Source: Betaproteobacteria bacterium
GTDB taxonomy: Bacteria; Pseudomonadota; Gammaproteobacteria; Burkholderiales; Burkholderiaceae
NCBI GenBank assembly: GCA_947378095.1
Contig: CANCIL010000002.1
Span: 1-47,289, forward strand
Length of the DNA: 47,289 nucleotides
Direction: 5' to 3'
Part shown: piece after piece, positions 1 through 8,599 of the stretch
Numbering within the stretch: the stretch's first letter is position 1
Layout: every line of letters starts with the position of its first letter
Translations under genes and position numbers: made by a program
The notes under the pieces: model-generated
The model's database searches: none
The model's input: the letters and a program-made list of their open reading frames with translations, nothing else
Told to the model about the DNA's origin: nothing

Positions 1-1
1 T

Positions 2-118
2 TTAGACAAACAGCCGCTGTTAGTCATGATTGGCGAAGTATATAGAAAAAGACTCCGCACGCTGACTCCTCTCATTCCAGTAGCAACCAATTTGAGCGAA
101 TTACAAGAAGCATCTTAA
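2..118 (+). CDS. C-terminal fragment, probable uroporphyrinogen-III C-methyltransferase (SUMT/CobA type)
   Basis: Only the last 38 codons and the TAA lie in the window; the 5' part is cut off. The visible segment PLLVMIGEVYRKR resembles the closing strand-helix of SUMT enzymes, which typically read P-x-L-[IV]-[VI]-[VI]-G-E-V near the C terminus. Such enzymes methylate uroporphyrinogen III towards siroheme, the cofactor of nitrite and sulfite reductases. That would fit the nitrate/cyanate-type importer starting 20 bases downstream. The family call rests on this short motif and on context, so it is tentative. Confidence 0.45.
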   Translation, partial: LDKQPLLVMIGEVYRKRLRTLTPLIPVATNLSELQEAS

Positions 119-138
119 TTAAATAATCAGGAGAAAAA

Positions 139-1512
139 ATGAATTCATACCGCCCGTTTGATCCAGATAGACCTCTATTTAGCAGCCGCTGCAGTTGCGG
201 CAGACATGCGTCTGATGCAGACCATGATTTAGATTTATCAGCAAAAATTGATGAAGAAAAAGCTAGTGCTGACTTTATAGAGGCAAGCTTGGTAAAAGCC
301 TTATTTCCACAAGAAGATCGTAGACGTGCATTTTTGAAGGCGGTAGGTGCTGGCGGCGCAATGAGCGCCTTATCAGGCTTCTTGCCAATCGGTTCTTTGC
401 AGGCAATGGCGCAAGAAAAGGCACCTTTGGAAAAGCCTGATTTAAAGATTGGCTTTATTGCAATTACCTGTGCCACCCCATTAATCATGTCAGACCCATT
501 GGGTTTCTATAAGAAGCAAGGTTTGAATGTCACCTTGAATAAGACTGCAGGCTGGGCTTTGATTCGTGACAAGATGCTCAATAAAGAGCATGATGCATCT
601 CATTTCTTATCACCTATGCCGCTATCGATGTCTATGGGCCTAGGTTCAGATCCTAGTCAAATGCGGGTGGCTACGATTCAAAACGTGAATGGCCAGGCTA
701 TTACTTTGGCCAATAAGCACAAAGACAATCGCGATCCCAAAAATTGGAAGGGTATGAAGTTTGCTGTGCCATTCGAATATTCAATGCACAACTTCTTATT
801 GCGTTATTACGTTGCCCAAGCAGGCCTGGATCCAGATAAAGATATCCAAATTCGCGTAACGCCCCCACCAGAAATGGTTGCGAACTTACGTGCTGGCAAC
901 ATTGACGGCTTCCTTGGGCCCGATCCATTTAACCAGCGCGCTGTTTATGACGAAGTGGGCTTTATTCATATTCTGACAAAACAAATTTGGGATGGCCATC
1001 CTTGCTGCGCTTTTGGAACTTCTGAGGAATTTATTAGAAAAAATCCAAATACATTTGCCGCTTTATACCGTGCAGTATTGAACGCTTCAACTATGGCTCG
1101 TGATCCTGTCAACAGACCTTTAATTGCAAAAGTGATTTCTGCTCCAAACTATCTGAATCAGCCTGAAACAGTGGTAATGCAAGTGCTCACTGGTAAGTAT
1201 GCGGATGGTTTGGGCAATGTCCAAAACGTACCAGATCGTATTGATTTCAATCCAATCCCTTGGTATTCAATGGCAACCTGGATGCTGACTCAAATGCAAC
1301 GTTGGGGTTATGTCAAAGGGGATGTTAACTACAAGGATATTTCTGAAAAAGTATTCTTATTAACGGATGCCAAGAAGTACATGGGAGAGACAGGTATTGC
1401 TATTCCGCCTTTGGCTAAAGCAGGTTACAAAAAAGACAAGATCATGGGCAAGGAATTTGATCCAGCTCAGCCAGTGGCTTACCTCAAGTCTTTTCCAAAT
1501 AATAAAGTCTAA
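139..1512 (+). CDS. CmpA/NrtA-family ABC transporter substrate-binding protein, Tat-exported (cyanate/nitrate type)
   Basis: This 457-residue protein is the periplasmic binding component of a nitrate/cyanate/bicarbonate-type ABC importer. A twin-arginine motif RRRAFLK (61-67) precedes a hydrophobic stretch and a probable cleavage site near AMA-Q (about 91), so it is likely exported folded. The mature part matches the NrtA/CmpA fold, with IGFIAITCATPLI opening the first lobe. Unusually, about 60 residues precede the Tat motif and carry C18-x-C20-x-x-H23. The ATG follows an AGGAG. Permease, ATPase and cyanase follow at short spacing, which favours cyanate as ligand, with nitrate as the alternative. 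The ligand cannot be read from the sequence alone. Confidence 0.85.
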   Translation: MNSYRPFDPDRPLFSSRCSCGRHASDADHDLDLSAKIDEEKASADFIEASLVKALFPQEDRRRAFLKAVGAGGAMSALSGFLPIGSLQAMAQEKAPLEKPDLKIGFIAITCATPLIMSDPLGFYKKQGLNVTLNKTAGWALIRDKMLNKEHDASHFLSPMPLSMSMGLGSDPSQMRVATIQNVNGQAITLANKHKDNRDPKNWKGMKFAVPFEYSMHNFLLRYYVAQAGLDPDKDIQIRVTPPPEMVANLRAGNIDGFLGPDPFNQRAVYDEVGFIHILTKQIWDGHPCCAFGTSEEFIRKNPNTFAALYRAVLNASTMARDPVNRPLIAKVISAPNYLNQPETVVMQVLTGKYADGLGNVQNVPDRIDFNPIPWYSMATWMLTQMQRWGYVKGDVNYKDISEKVFLLTDAKKYMGETGIAIPPLAKAGYKKDKIMGKEFDPAQPVAYLKSFPNNKV

Positions 1513-1526
1513 ATCAGGATGAATGA

Positions 1527-2387
1527 ATGAAAACTTTATCTATTAAAGTCAGAGGAGCGATCCTCTCTGTGGTTATATTGCTGGTATGCCTTTTTATTTG
1601 GCATCTAGCAACCACACAAAAAGTGGCGCCTCCAACTTCAGCTTCAAGCAACTCGAGTGAATACAATAGTTTGATGGGGCAAAGTGGTGGTGAGACAGTC
1701 CAAAAAACAGGATTTCCAAGCTTGACGCAAATGGGAGAAACTTTTTATAAGCAACTCTCACATCCTTTTTATGACAATGGACCAAATGACAAAGGGATCG
1801 GTATTCAACTGGCTTATTCACTAGGGCGTGTTGCGCTCGGATTTTTGCTAGCGATGTTGGTAGCCATTCCGTTTGGATTTTTGATCGGTATGTCACCCCT
1901 GGCATATGAAGCATTTAATCCCTTTATACAAATCTTGAAGCCCATTTCACCATTGGCCTGGATGCCTATCGCGCTTTACACCATCAAGGACTCTTCAATT
2001 TCTGGAATATTTGTCATTTTCATCTGTTCTGTTTGGCCGATGTTGCTCAATACGGCGTTTGGTGTTGCCAATGTGCGCAAAGAGTTGCTGAATGTCACTA
2101 AAACCTTAGAAGTTTCTCCATTACGCAAAGCCTTCTTAGTTATTTTGCCTGCAGCAGCGCCAACTATCTTGACGGGGATGCGCATCTCCATGGGTATTGC
2201 TTGGTTAGTGATTGTGGCTGCAGAGATGCTCGTGGGCGGAACAGGGATTGGTTACTTCTTATGGAACGAGTGGAATAACTTGTCTCTATCAAGCGTGATT
2301 TTTGCCATCATCATGATTGGTGTGGTGGGGATGTTGCTGGATTTGGCTTTTGCAAGATTACAAAAAATGGTGTCCTATGCAGACTGA
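1527..2387 (+). CDS. ABC transporter permease, NrtB/CynB family
   Basis: A 286-residue inner-membrane permease of the binding-protein-dependent transport family. A first membrane helix lies at about 11-29, then a periplasmic Ser/Asn-rich linker (about 35-60), then the core helices from about 95 to 275. The cytoplasmic EAA-type loop that contacts the ATPase is visible around 193-215 (TLEVSPLRKAFLVILPAAAP). It starts 14 bases after the binding-protein gene, with AGGA upstream of the ATG. Its last 11 bases overlap the ATPase start, indicating translational coupling. Confidence 0.88.
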   Translation: MKTLSIKVRGAILSVVILLVCLFIWHLATTQKVAPPTSASSNSSEYNSLMGQSGGETVQKTGFPSLTQMGETFYKQLSHPFYDNGPNDKGIGIQLAYSLGRVALGFLLAMLVAIPFGFLIGMSPLAYEAFNPFIQILKPISPLAWMPIALYTIKDSSISGIFVIFICSVWPMLLNTAFGVANVRKELLNVTKTLEVSPLRKAFLVILPAAAPTILTGMRISMGIAWLVIVAAEMLVGGTGIGYFLWNEWNNLSLSSVIFAIIMIGVVGMLLDLAFARLQKMVSYAD

Positions 2388-3243
2388 AAACACTTTTTTA
2401 AAAGTTGAGAATCTCAGCAAGTCCTATAAGGCTGATGCACCTCCCGTATTTGAGGGAATCAACTTTGAGATTGAACGTGGCGAGTTTATTTGCATCATCG
2501 GGCACTCTGGATGTGGCAAGACCACCATTCTGAATGTCTTGGCAGGCTTAGAAGATGCCACCGGTGGATATGCCTATATGACAGGGCGCGAAATCAAAGG
2601 CCCTAGCCTTGATCGGGGCGTGGTGTTCCAAGGCCATGCCTTAATGCCGTGGATGACTACTCTGCAGAACGTTGCCTTTGCCGTGAAGTCTAAATTTCCT
2701 GATTGGTCTAAGCAGAAAATTGCGGAGCACTCCAAAAAGTACCTCGCAATGGTCGGTCTGGTGAATGCGGAAAATAAAAAGCCATCAGAACTCTCCGGTG
2801 GCATGAAGCAAAGGGTGGGTATTGCTAGAGCATTTGCAATTGAGCCAAAGATGTTATTGCTCGATGAGCCCTTTGGAGCGCTGGATGCGCTGACTCGTGG
2901 AGTCATTCAGGACGAGTTGTTGAAGATTTGTGGTGAAACTCAACAAACCGTCTTCATGATTACTCATGATGTTGATGAGGCAGTTTTATTAGCAGACAAA
3001 ATTATGTTAATGAGCAATGGCCCCAATGCCCGAATTGCTGAAATCGTTGTCAACACGCTCCCGAAAGATCGCAAGCGCGCAAGCTTGCATCGCGACCCAA
3101 TGTATTACCCCATGCGCAATCACCTGGTAGATTTTTTAGTGAATCGATCTAAGGATTTGCAAGTCAAGGGGTCTGCTGGAGAGCTAGATGGATATCAGCC
3201 AACCATTGTTCGACCAGGTATCGATACACCAATAACCCAATAA
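2377..3243 (+). CDS. ABC transporter ATP-binding protein, NrtD/CynD family
   Basis: A 288-residue cytoplasmic ATPase that energises the importer. Walker A GHSGCGKT is at 42-49, the LSGGM signature at 139-143, and Walker B LLLDEP at 160-165 followed by FGALD. An H-loop motif ITHDVDEA follows. It has a single nucleotide-binding domain without the C-terminal NrtA-like regulatory domain of NrtC, so it is NrtD/CynD/TauB-like. The start chosen is the ATG inside the end of the permease gene, giving MQTENTF and an 11-base overlap. A longer reading from 2317 would add 20 residues unlike the family. Confidence 0.88.
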   Translation: MQTENTFLKVENLSKSYKADAPPVFEGINFEIERGEFICIIGHSGCGKTTILNVLAGLEDATGGYAYMTGREIKGPSLDRGVVFQGHALMPWMTTLQNVAFAVKSKFPDWSKQKIAEHSKKYLAMVGLVNAENKKPSELSGGMKQRVGIARAFAIEPKMLLLDEPFGALDALTRGVIQDELLKICGETQQTVFMITHDVDEAVLLADKIMLMSNGPNARIAEIVVNTLPKDRKRASLHRDPMYYPMRNHLVDFLVNRSKDLQVKGSAGELDGYQPTIVRPGIDTPITQ

Positions 3244-3270
3244 GTTAAAACTTCAAATAAGGAGAAAAAA

Positions 3271-3717
3271 ATGATGGACCGTTCAGTAGTTACACAAAAA
3301 ATCATCGAAGCTAAGGTGCGTAAAGGCATGAAGTGGAGTGATATCGCTAAGGCTATTGGCGAATCAAAGGAGTGGGTCACTGCTGGCTGCTTGGGTCAAA
3401 TGACCTTTACTAAAGCTCAGGCTGAAGCTGCCGGTAAGCTATTTGAATTAACCGATGAGGAGATGGCTTGGTTGCAAATCGTTCCTTATAAAGGTTCCTT
3501 GCCTACTGCTGTACCAACAGATCCATTGATCTATCGCTGGTATGAAATTGTGAGTGTTTATGGAACAACTATTAAAGAGTTGATTCATGAAGAGTTTGGC
3601 GATGGCATTATGAGTGCAATTGATTTCTCAATGGATATTCAACGCGAGCCAGATACTAAGGGTGATCGTGTTCAGGTCGTACTCTCTGGAAAATATCTGT
3701 CATATAAGACTTACTAA
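3271..3717 (+). CDS. cynS: Cyanate hydratase (cyanase)
   Basis: Cyanase converts cyanate and bicarbonate to ammonia and CO2 via carbamate, as a cytoplasmic decamer. The 148-residue length is normal. The N-terminal helical domain (1-70) is followed by the catalytic domain. R89 and E92 in the YRWYE motif and S115 in GDGIMSAI correspond to the E. coli catalytic Arg96, Glu99 and Ser122. AAGGAG precedes two adjacent ATGs (3271 and 3274), and either could initiate. It is the last gene of the importer operon, 27 bases after the ATPase, and a terminator follows directly. Its presence is the main argument that the transporter carries cyanate. Confidence 0.96.
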   Translation: MMDRSVVTQKIIEAKVRKGMKWSDIAKAIGESKEWVTAGCLGQMTFTKAQAEAAGKLFELTDEEMAWLQIVPYKGSLPTAVPTDPLIYRWYEIVSVYGTTIKELIHEEFGDGIMSAIDFSMDIQREPDTKGDRVQVVLSGKYLSYKTY

Positions 3718-3734
3718 GTCTGTAGGGCTCAAAC

Positions 3735-3759
3735 AAAAGCCACCTTTGGGTGGCTTTTT
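3735..3759 (+). terminator. Rho-independent terminator after cynS
   Basis: AAAAGCCACC, a four-base loop TTTG, and GGTGGCTTTT form a perfect 10-bp stem running into a T tract. It lies 18 bases after the cynS stop. The A run on the left side could also serve the convergent gene ending at 3808, so it may work in both directions. Confidence 0.92.
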
Positions 3760-3807
3760 AGTAGCTCCTTGAATTGCCTGAGATAGCTTAGGCACCCTTA
3801 TTAATTT

Positions 3808-4773
3808 CTAGTCCAAACTAATTCTGGCATCCTTAGCGACCTTACCCCAGCGTGACCATTCAGATTCAATCAGCGTATTAGCTTGGGCTGGAGTACCGGG
3901 AGCAGGGTTTATTCCACCTTTTATTAGGCTAGTACGGATTGATTCAGTATTAATTACTTTATTCAAGCTTTGGTTAAGTGCTTGGATGATTACTGCAGGC
4001 GTATTTTTAGGAGCCACGAGTATTTGCCAACCACTAATTACCACAGGAACACCTTGCTCCGAAAGTGTTGGAACAGAGTCTGCTGATGCAATGCGTTTCT
4101 CAGTGCTAATGCCTAATATTTTGATTCGGCCACTACTGGCCTGTGGAAGTGCTACTGACAAGGGGACCATCATGGCGTCTACATCTCCAGCAGCTACTGC
4201 AGTAATCGCTGGCGCCGCCCCCTGAAATGGAACATGTACCAAATCAATGCTGCTAGTTTGCTTTAGTTTCTCAAAGGCAATTTGAGAGGTACTGCCGATA
4301 CCCCATGAGGAGAAATTTAACTTACCAGGACGCGCTTTTGCATATTCAATGAACTCTGCCAGATTATTAACCGGTAGTTTTGGATTGATGACTAAAGCGA
4401 ATGGAAAGCTACCCACTAAGCCTACTGCTGAAAAATCTTTAAGTGCGTCATAGTTCACTTTTTTGTATACGTGAGGATTGATAGCCAATCCTTCTGCACC
4501 AGCTAGGAGAAGGGTATAGCCATCTGCTGGTGACTTCGCAACAAAGTCTGTACCAATCATCGTATTGGCACCAGGCTTATTTTCTACAATGATCGACTGG
4601 CCTAATTGCTCTGTTAAGCCTTGAGCAATCGTACGTGCAGAGATATCAACATTTCCGCCGGCAGTAAATGGAACGATGAGTTTAATTGGATGGTCGGGAA
4701 AGGGTGCGGCATTTCCTACACCCATACTGCAAGCTAGATATATGCAGGTAAGAGTAAGTTTGAATAATTTCAT
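3808..4773 (-). CDS. Bug/TctC-family periplasmic receptor (Bug 1)
   Basis: Periplasmic solute receptor of the Bug family, the TctC component of tripartite tricarboxylate transport. A signal peptide (about 1-22, ending NAA) is followed by the first-strand motif IVPFTAGGNVDISAR; D43 is in the usual ligand-loop position. The second-lobe motif reads VPFQGAAPA, where most family members have VPYKGxxPA, so ligand contacts may differ. Length is 321 residues from the ATG preceded by AAGGA; an in-frame TTG six bases upstream is less likely. It is the second gene after the arylmalonate-decarboxylase-like gene (10-base gap), so its ligand is probably that protein's substrate. No TctA or TctB is nearby. 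Confidence 0.9.
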   Translation of the reverse strand: MKLFKLTLTCIYLACSMGVGNAAPFPDHPIKLIVPFTAGGNVDISARTIAQGLTEQLGQSIIVENKPGANTMIGTDFVAKSPADGYTLLLAGAEGLAINPHVYKKVNYDALKDFSAVGLVGSFPFALVINPKLPVNNLAEFIEYAKARPGKLNFSSWGIGSTSQIAFEKLKQTSSIDLVHVPFQGAAPAITAVAAGDVDAMMVPLSVALPQASSGRIKILGISTEKRIASADSVPTLSEQGVPVVISGWQILVAPKNTPAVIIQALNQSLNKVINTESIRTSLIKGGINPAPGTPAQANTLIESEWSRWGKVAKDARISLD

Positions 4774-4783
4774 GATCAATTCC

Positions 4784-5512
4784 TTAGTTATATTTTCCAG
4801 CTAACAGGGAGCCATATCCTTGAACATTGGATTTAACACCAGCTATTCTGAGAGAGTTCCACATCGTTGCTGCAATGCTAGAGATAATGGGTTTTCCTAA
4901 AATCTTTTCTGAGGCTTCAAGAGCATCAATCGTGGGCATGCCAACACCACTGATAAAAATGGCATCTGCTCCAGACGCGTCTACCTGCTTCATCAGTTGA
5001 GCAGCTCTTTCAGGGGTTTCATCGTAAATATTCTTGACTCCAGGCAAGTTGCCAAAGTGAACTATCTTAAAGCCGTACGCCTCAAGTAAATTTTTGCAGC
5101 GCAGAGTATTTTGCTCGCTGTAAGGTGTGCCAAAGGCAATATTAGTTACCCCGATTTGTCTTAAGGCGGTGACTACGCTACCAAATGCAGTAATAAAGGG
5201 GAGATCAAACTGCTTTTGCAAACGATCTACTAGCTTTGCTTCACCATCTTTACCCAAGGTATAGCTATTCGCTGTATGAGCCATGGCGACGACACTAGGC
5301 TTTACTAACTTCATTAATTCGAGATTTTCTTCAAGGTGATCGATTTGGGATTGATTGCGCTCATCTTGCCCTAACAAGCTACCTGTTTCACCAAAGGCAA
5401 CCATGCGAGTGAAGTGAATCGAATACTCTGGGCGCGCCATCTGAATGACTTCACCCTCAGTATTGGGATTGCCAGGGGGTATTAAAAATCCAAGTCGCGC
5501 AAGGTTTTGCAT
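4784..5512 (-). CDS. Asp/Glu racemase superfamily protein, maleate isomerase / arylmalonate decarboxylase-like, catalytic cysteines missing
   Basis: A 242-residue protein alignable with arylmalonate decarboxylase and maleate isomerase: an N-terminal PPGNPNTEGE loop, then VVAMAHTANSY (75-85), IFISGVGMPTIDAL (185-198), and a closing SS-x(5)-W-x-S-x-R-x-AG and GYGSLL pattern. Family enzymes use one or two cysteines. Here the first position is H79 and the second (Cys188 in Bordetella decarboxylase) is G189. The only cysteine, C139, is elsewhere. A canonical isomerase or decarboxylase activity is therefore doubtful. The ATG has GGAGA eight bases upstream. It is the first gene of a two-gene unit with Bug 1. 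Confidence 0.8.
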   Translation of the reverse strand: MQNLARLGFLIPPGNPNTEGEVIQMARPEYSIHFTRMVAFGETGSLLGQDERNQSQIDHLEENLELMKLVKPSVVAMAHTANSYTLGKDGEAKLVDRLQKQFDLPFITAFGSVVTALRQIGVTNIAFGTPYSEQNTLRCKNLLEAYGFKIVHFGNLPGVKNIYDETPERAAQLMKQVDASGADAIFISGVGMPTIDALEASEKILGKPIISSIAATMWNSLRIAGVKSNVQGYGSLLAGKYN

Positions 5513-5661
5513 TGAGGTTGTCTCCAATATAATTTTGGGGTTACTTTAGCAGTAATTGCTATCTTTAGTACATGTAGCAAAAAAGCTTTCAGAGTATTGG
5601 CTTAAATACATACCATGACTTCTTAAGTAGAGTATTTTCTTGATAGATCAATAAGGGTTTG

Positions 5662-6360
5662 ATGATGGGTAATTCCACGGTAGATGAAGTTATTATTGCG
5701 CGTATGTCTGCAAGGGCATTTACACTCGAGGTGCCTCCCCGAGATTTAATACAACATATCTTACAAGTGGCGAGTAGAGCGCCTTCAGGAACTAACACTC
5801 AGCCTTGGAAGGTATACGTACTAGAAGGAAATATTCTTACTGAGGTGTGCGACAAGGTCTGTCAGGCTTATCAAGCCATTTCTAAGAATCCTGAGTTAGC
5901 CGATGAATACCAAGAGGCCTATAGCTACTACCCAGAAAAATGGTTTAGTCCCTATATCGATCGACGACGTGAAAATGGCTGGAGTCTTTATGGCTTGCTA
6001 GGGATAGAGAAGGGTGAAAAGGAAAAAATGTTTTTGCAGCATCAGCGCAATTTCAGATTCTTTGATGCACCAGTAGGACTCTTTTTTACGATTCATCGTG
6101 AGCTGGGCAAGGGCTCTATTTTGGATTATGGAATGTTCCTCCAAAATATCATGATCTCAGCCCAAAGCCATGGTTTGGCTACTTGTCCTCAAGCAGCTTG
6201 GAATAAATTTAGCAAGATCATTCTCCCCGCTATTGGTGCTAGTTCAGAGGAGATGCTAGTTTGTGGAATGGCTATTGGATACGCCGATAAATCCCATAAG
6301 GTCAATACTTTCCAGACGCCACGCGCCAAAGCGGAAGAATTTACGAGCTGGCTTAAATAG
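5662..6360 (+). CDS. Nitroreductase-family FMN oxidoreductase
   Basis: A flavin-dependent NAD(P)H oxidoreductase of the nitroreductase fold, about 232 residues. The N-terminal pattern has SARAFTLEVPPRDLI, then ASRAPSGTNTQPWKVYVL, the FMN-binding helix-strand typical of the family. The C-terminal AIGYAD motif is also present. Such enzymes reduce nitroaromatics, quinones or enones; the substrate is not evident. Two ATGs are possible (5662, 5665), with AAGGG just upstream favouring the second. It is a single gene, divergent from the racemase-like gene and convergent with the CoA-transferase, whose end is two bases away. Confidence 0.85.
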   Translation: MMGNSTVDEVIIARMSARAFTLEVPPRDLIQHILQVASRAPSGTNTQPWKVYVLEGNILTEVCDKVCQAYQAISKNPELADEYQEAYSYYPEKWFSPYIDRRRENGWSLYGLLGIEKGEKEKMFLQHQRNFRFFDAPVGLFFTIHRELGKGSILDYGMFLQNIMISAQSHGLATCPQAAWNKFSKIILPAIGASSEEMLVCGMAIGYADKSHKVNTFQTPRAKAEEFTSWLK

Positions 6361-6362
6361 TT

Positions 6363-7601
6363 CTAGATTATTTTTTCGTTTTTCAGTTGCTCAATTGACT
6401 CTGTCGAATACCCTAAGAGCTGATTCAGGATTTCAAAGTTAGAGTCTCCTAATTTAGGAGGTGGGCGCTTATATTCTGGTGGAGTGCTCTGGAGTCTGAG
6501 AGGGCTTGCAATAGTGGAGATGATCGAGCCGTCTTTATATGGGGTATCAACCTTGATTTCCCGGTGAATCACATGGGGATCTTCAAAAACTTGCTGATAA
6601 TTATTAATGGGTCCGCAAGGAACATCATAACTTTCTAGTATTGATATCCACTCATCTCTGTTTTTCTCAAGCATTGTTTTGGCGAGATGGGGAATGAGCT
6701 CTGACCGACCAACTATGCGCCCTGTAACCTTTTCCCATTTTGGGTCTTTGGCTAAATCTGGGCGCTCAATGGCCTCGCAATAACGCTGCCACTGAGTATC
6801 ATTTCCAACGGCAATCACGATTTCACCATCTTTTACAGCAAATACTTGATAGGGCACGAGACTTGCATGTGCATTTCCATATCGAAAAGGCACCTTACCA
6901 TTGGCAAAATAACCGGTGATTTGATTGCCGCCAAGTGCAATGATGCTATCAAGTAATGCCATATCGATATATTGGCCGAGTCCGGTCTGCTCTCGACTGT
7001 TTAATGCAGCAAGAATGGCGATAGTGCTATACATACCAGTAATAACGTCAGCAATTGCAATACCAACTTTTTGTGGTCCGCCGCCTGGTTCTGAATCTGC
7101 CTCACCCGTAATACTCATGAGTCCGCCAATTGCCTGAAAGACAAAGTCATACCCAGGTTTTTGAGCATTGGGTCCATCTTGGCCATATCCTGTGATCGAG
7201 CAATAGACTATCCTAGGATTAATTTTCTGAAGGCTCTCGTAATCCAAGCCATAGCGTTTCAGGTCACCGATCTTATAGTTTTCAATTACGACATCACTAA
7301 TTTTGACTAGCTCCTCAATAATCATTTTGCCTTGAGGGGTTGAGAGATTGAGAGTAAGCGATTTTTTTCCGCGATTTGCCGCTGCAAAGTAGCTGGAAAT
7401 TTTTTCCTCCATATTGATCCATGGAGGCCCCCAAGCTCGCGTATCATCGCCGTGCCCGGGACGTTCTACTTTAATTACCTCTGCACCTAAGTCGGCAAGA
7501 TTTTGTGTGCACCATGGGCCCGCAAGAATTCTCGAGAGATCTAAAACCCGAATATGCGATAGGGCTCCAGAATTTATAGGAAGGGTTTTCTCTGAAGTCA
7601 C
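6363..7601 (-). CDS. Class III CoA-transferase (CaiB/Frc family)
   Basis: A 412-residue class III CoA-transferase moving CoA between carboxylic acids, in the cytoplasm. The N-terminal VLDLSRILAGPWCTQNLADLG and VIKVE motifs are diagnostic. D185 in IADVITGM is the expected catalytic aspartate forming an aspartyl-CoA anhydride. The start is GTG, two bases after the stop of the upstream Bug gene, with no strong ribosome site, so translation is probably coupled. It is the last gene of a five-gene unit with a dienelactone hydrolase and two MaoC dehydratases. It would activate the imported acid as a CoA thioester for hydration. Confidence 0.93.
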   Translation of the reverse strand: MTSEKTLPINSGALSHIRVLDLSRILAGPWCTQNLADLGAEVIKVERPGHGDDTRAWGPPWINMEEKISSYFAAANRGKKSLTLNLSTPQGKMIIEELVKISDVVIENYKIGDLKRYGLDYESLQKINPRIVYCSITGYGQDGPNAQKPGYDFVFQAIGGLMSITGEADSEPGGGPQKVGIAIADVITGMYSTIAILAALNSREQTGLGQYIDMALLDSIIALGGNQITGYFANGKVPFRYGNAHASLVPYQVFAVKDGEIVIAVGNDTQWQRYCEAIERPDLAKDPKWEKVTGRIVGRSELIPHLAKTMLEKNRDEWISILESYDVPCGPINNYQQVFEDPHVIHREIKVDTPYKDGSIISTIASPLRLQSTPPEYKRPPPKLGDSNFEILNQLLGYSTESIEQLKNEKII

Positions 7602-7603
7602 AA

Positions 7604-8578
7604 TTATTCAGCTTTGATATTGGCGTCAGATATTACTTTAGCCCATTTGGTGATTTCAGCATCAACGTATTTGGCGTATTCTGCTTGAGTCATGTTGCCA
7701 GCATCAGCCCCTTGTTCTGAAAATTGGTTTTTTACCTGCGGGCTTTGTAGAACTGCCAGCACATCACTGGAGATTTTATTTAATAGTTCGGGCGACATTT
7801 GTGGTGGCGCATACATACCAAACCATGCGAGTGCTTCAAAACCTTTGAGACCTGATTCGCTAATCGTGGGAACATTTGGAAGTGCAGTACTGCGAGCTAA
7901 GGATGTAACGCCTAGTGCGCGTAGTTTGCCTGCCTTGATATGACTGAGAACGCCTGGGATGGAATCAAACATCACAGAAATTTGATTGCCTAAAAGATCA
8001 TTCAGAGCGGGAGCAGCGCCTTTGTATGGTACATGCACCATGTCAATTTTGGCCATTGACTTAAATAATTCTCCAGATAGATGATTGGCTCCGCCTGTAC
8101 CGGCTGATCCAAACATAACCTTACCTGGATTTGCTTTTGCATATGCAATCAGTTCTTGGACATTCTTGGCAGGAAAGGCTGGATTAACTACTAAAACATT
8201 TGGCACTCCAGCAACTAGGCTAATCGGGGTAAAGTCTGTGCGAGTGTTGTACTTGAGATTTTTGAATAAGCTTGGGTTGATCACATGATGCGTTGCGGTC
8301 ACCATCAGGGTATAGCCATCAGCAGGCATATGCGCTAATTGTTCCGAGAAAATAGTACCGCTTGCCCCGGGCTTATTTTCAACCAATACGGTCTGCCCCC
8401 ATTTTTTTGTGAGTTCGTTAGCTAGAACACGAGCGAGGATGTCAGTTGTTCCTCCCGGCGGAAATGGCACCACAATTTTTACTGGTCCGCTTGGATAGTT
8501 CTGCGCATACACATTACTGATGAATAGTAAACATGCCAGCAGAAGAATTTTTTGAATCAAACGCATGTAGTAACCCAT
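7604..8578 (-). CDS. Bug/TctC-family periplasmic receptor (Bug 2)
   Basis: A 324-residue Bug receptor. A signal peptide ends at VYAQ (about 26), followed by IVVPFPPGGTTDILAR with D46 in the ligand loop, and VPYKGAAPALNDLLGNQ in the second lobe. An AAGGGG seven bases upstream supports the first ATG; a second ATG four codons later would also leave a signal peptide. It sits between the MaoC dehydratase (21 bases) and the CoA-transferase (2 bases), so it probably captures the acid that the CoA-transferase activates. Confidence 0.92.
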   Translation of the reverse strand: MGYYMRLIQKILLLACLLFISNVYAQNYPSGPVKIVVPFPPGGTTDILARVLANELTKKWGQTVLVENKPGASGTIFSEQLAHMPADGYTLMVTATHHVINPSLFKNLKYNTRTDFTPISLVAGVPNVLVVNPAFPAKNVQELIAYAKANPGKVMFGSAGTGGANHLSGELFKSMAKIDMVHVPYKGAAPALNDLLGNQISVMFDSIPGVLSHIKAGKLRALGVTSLARSTALPNVPTISESGLKGFEALAWFGMYAPPQMSPELLNKISSDVLAVLQSPQVKNQFSEQGADAGNMTQAEYAKYVDAEITKWAKVISDANIKAE

Positions 8579-8599
8579 CGACTAACCCCTTGGAAATTA

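Noticed and set aside
6925..7137. Small plus-strand open frames over the first CoA-transferase
   Set aside because: They are shadows of a well-supported gene on the other strand.
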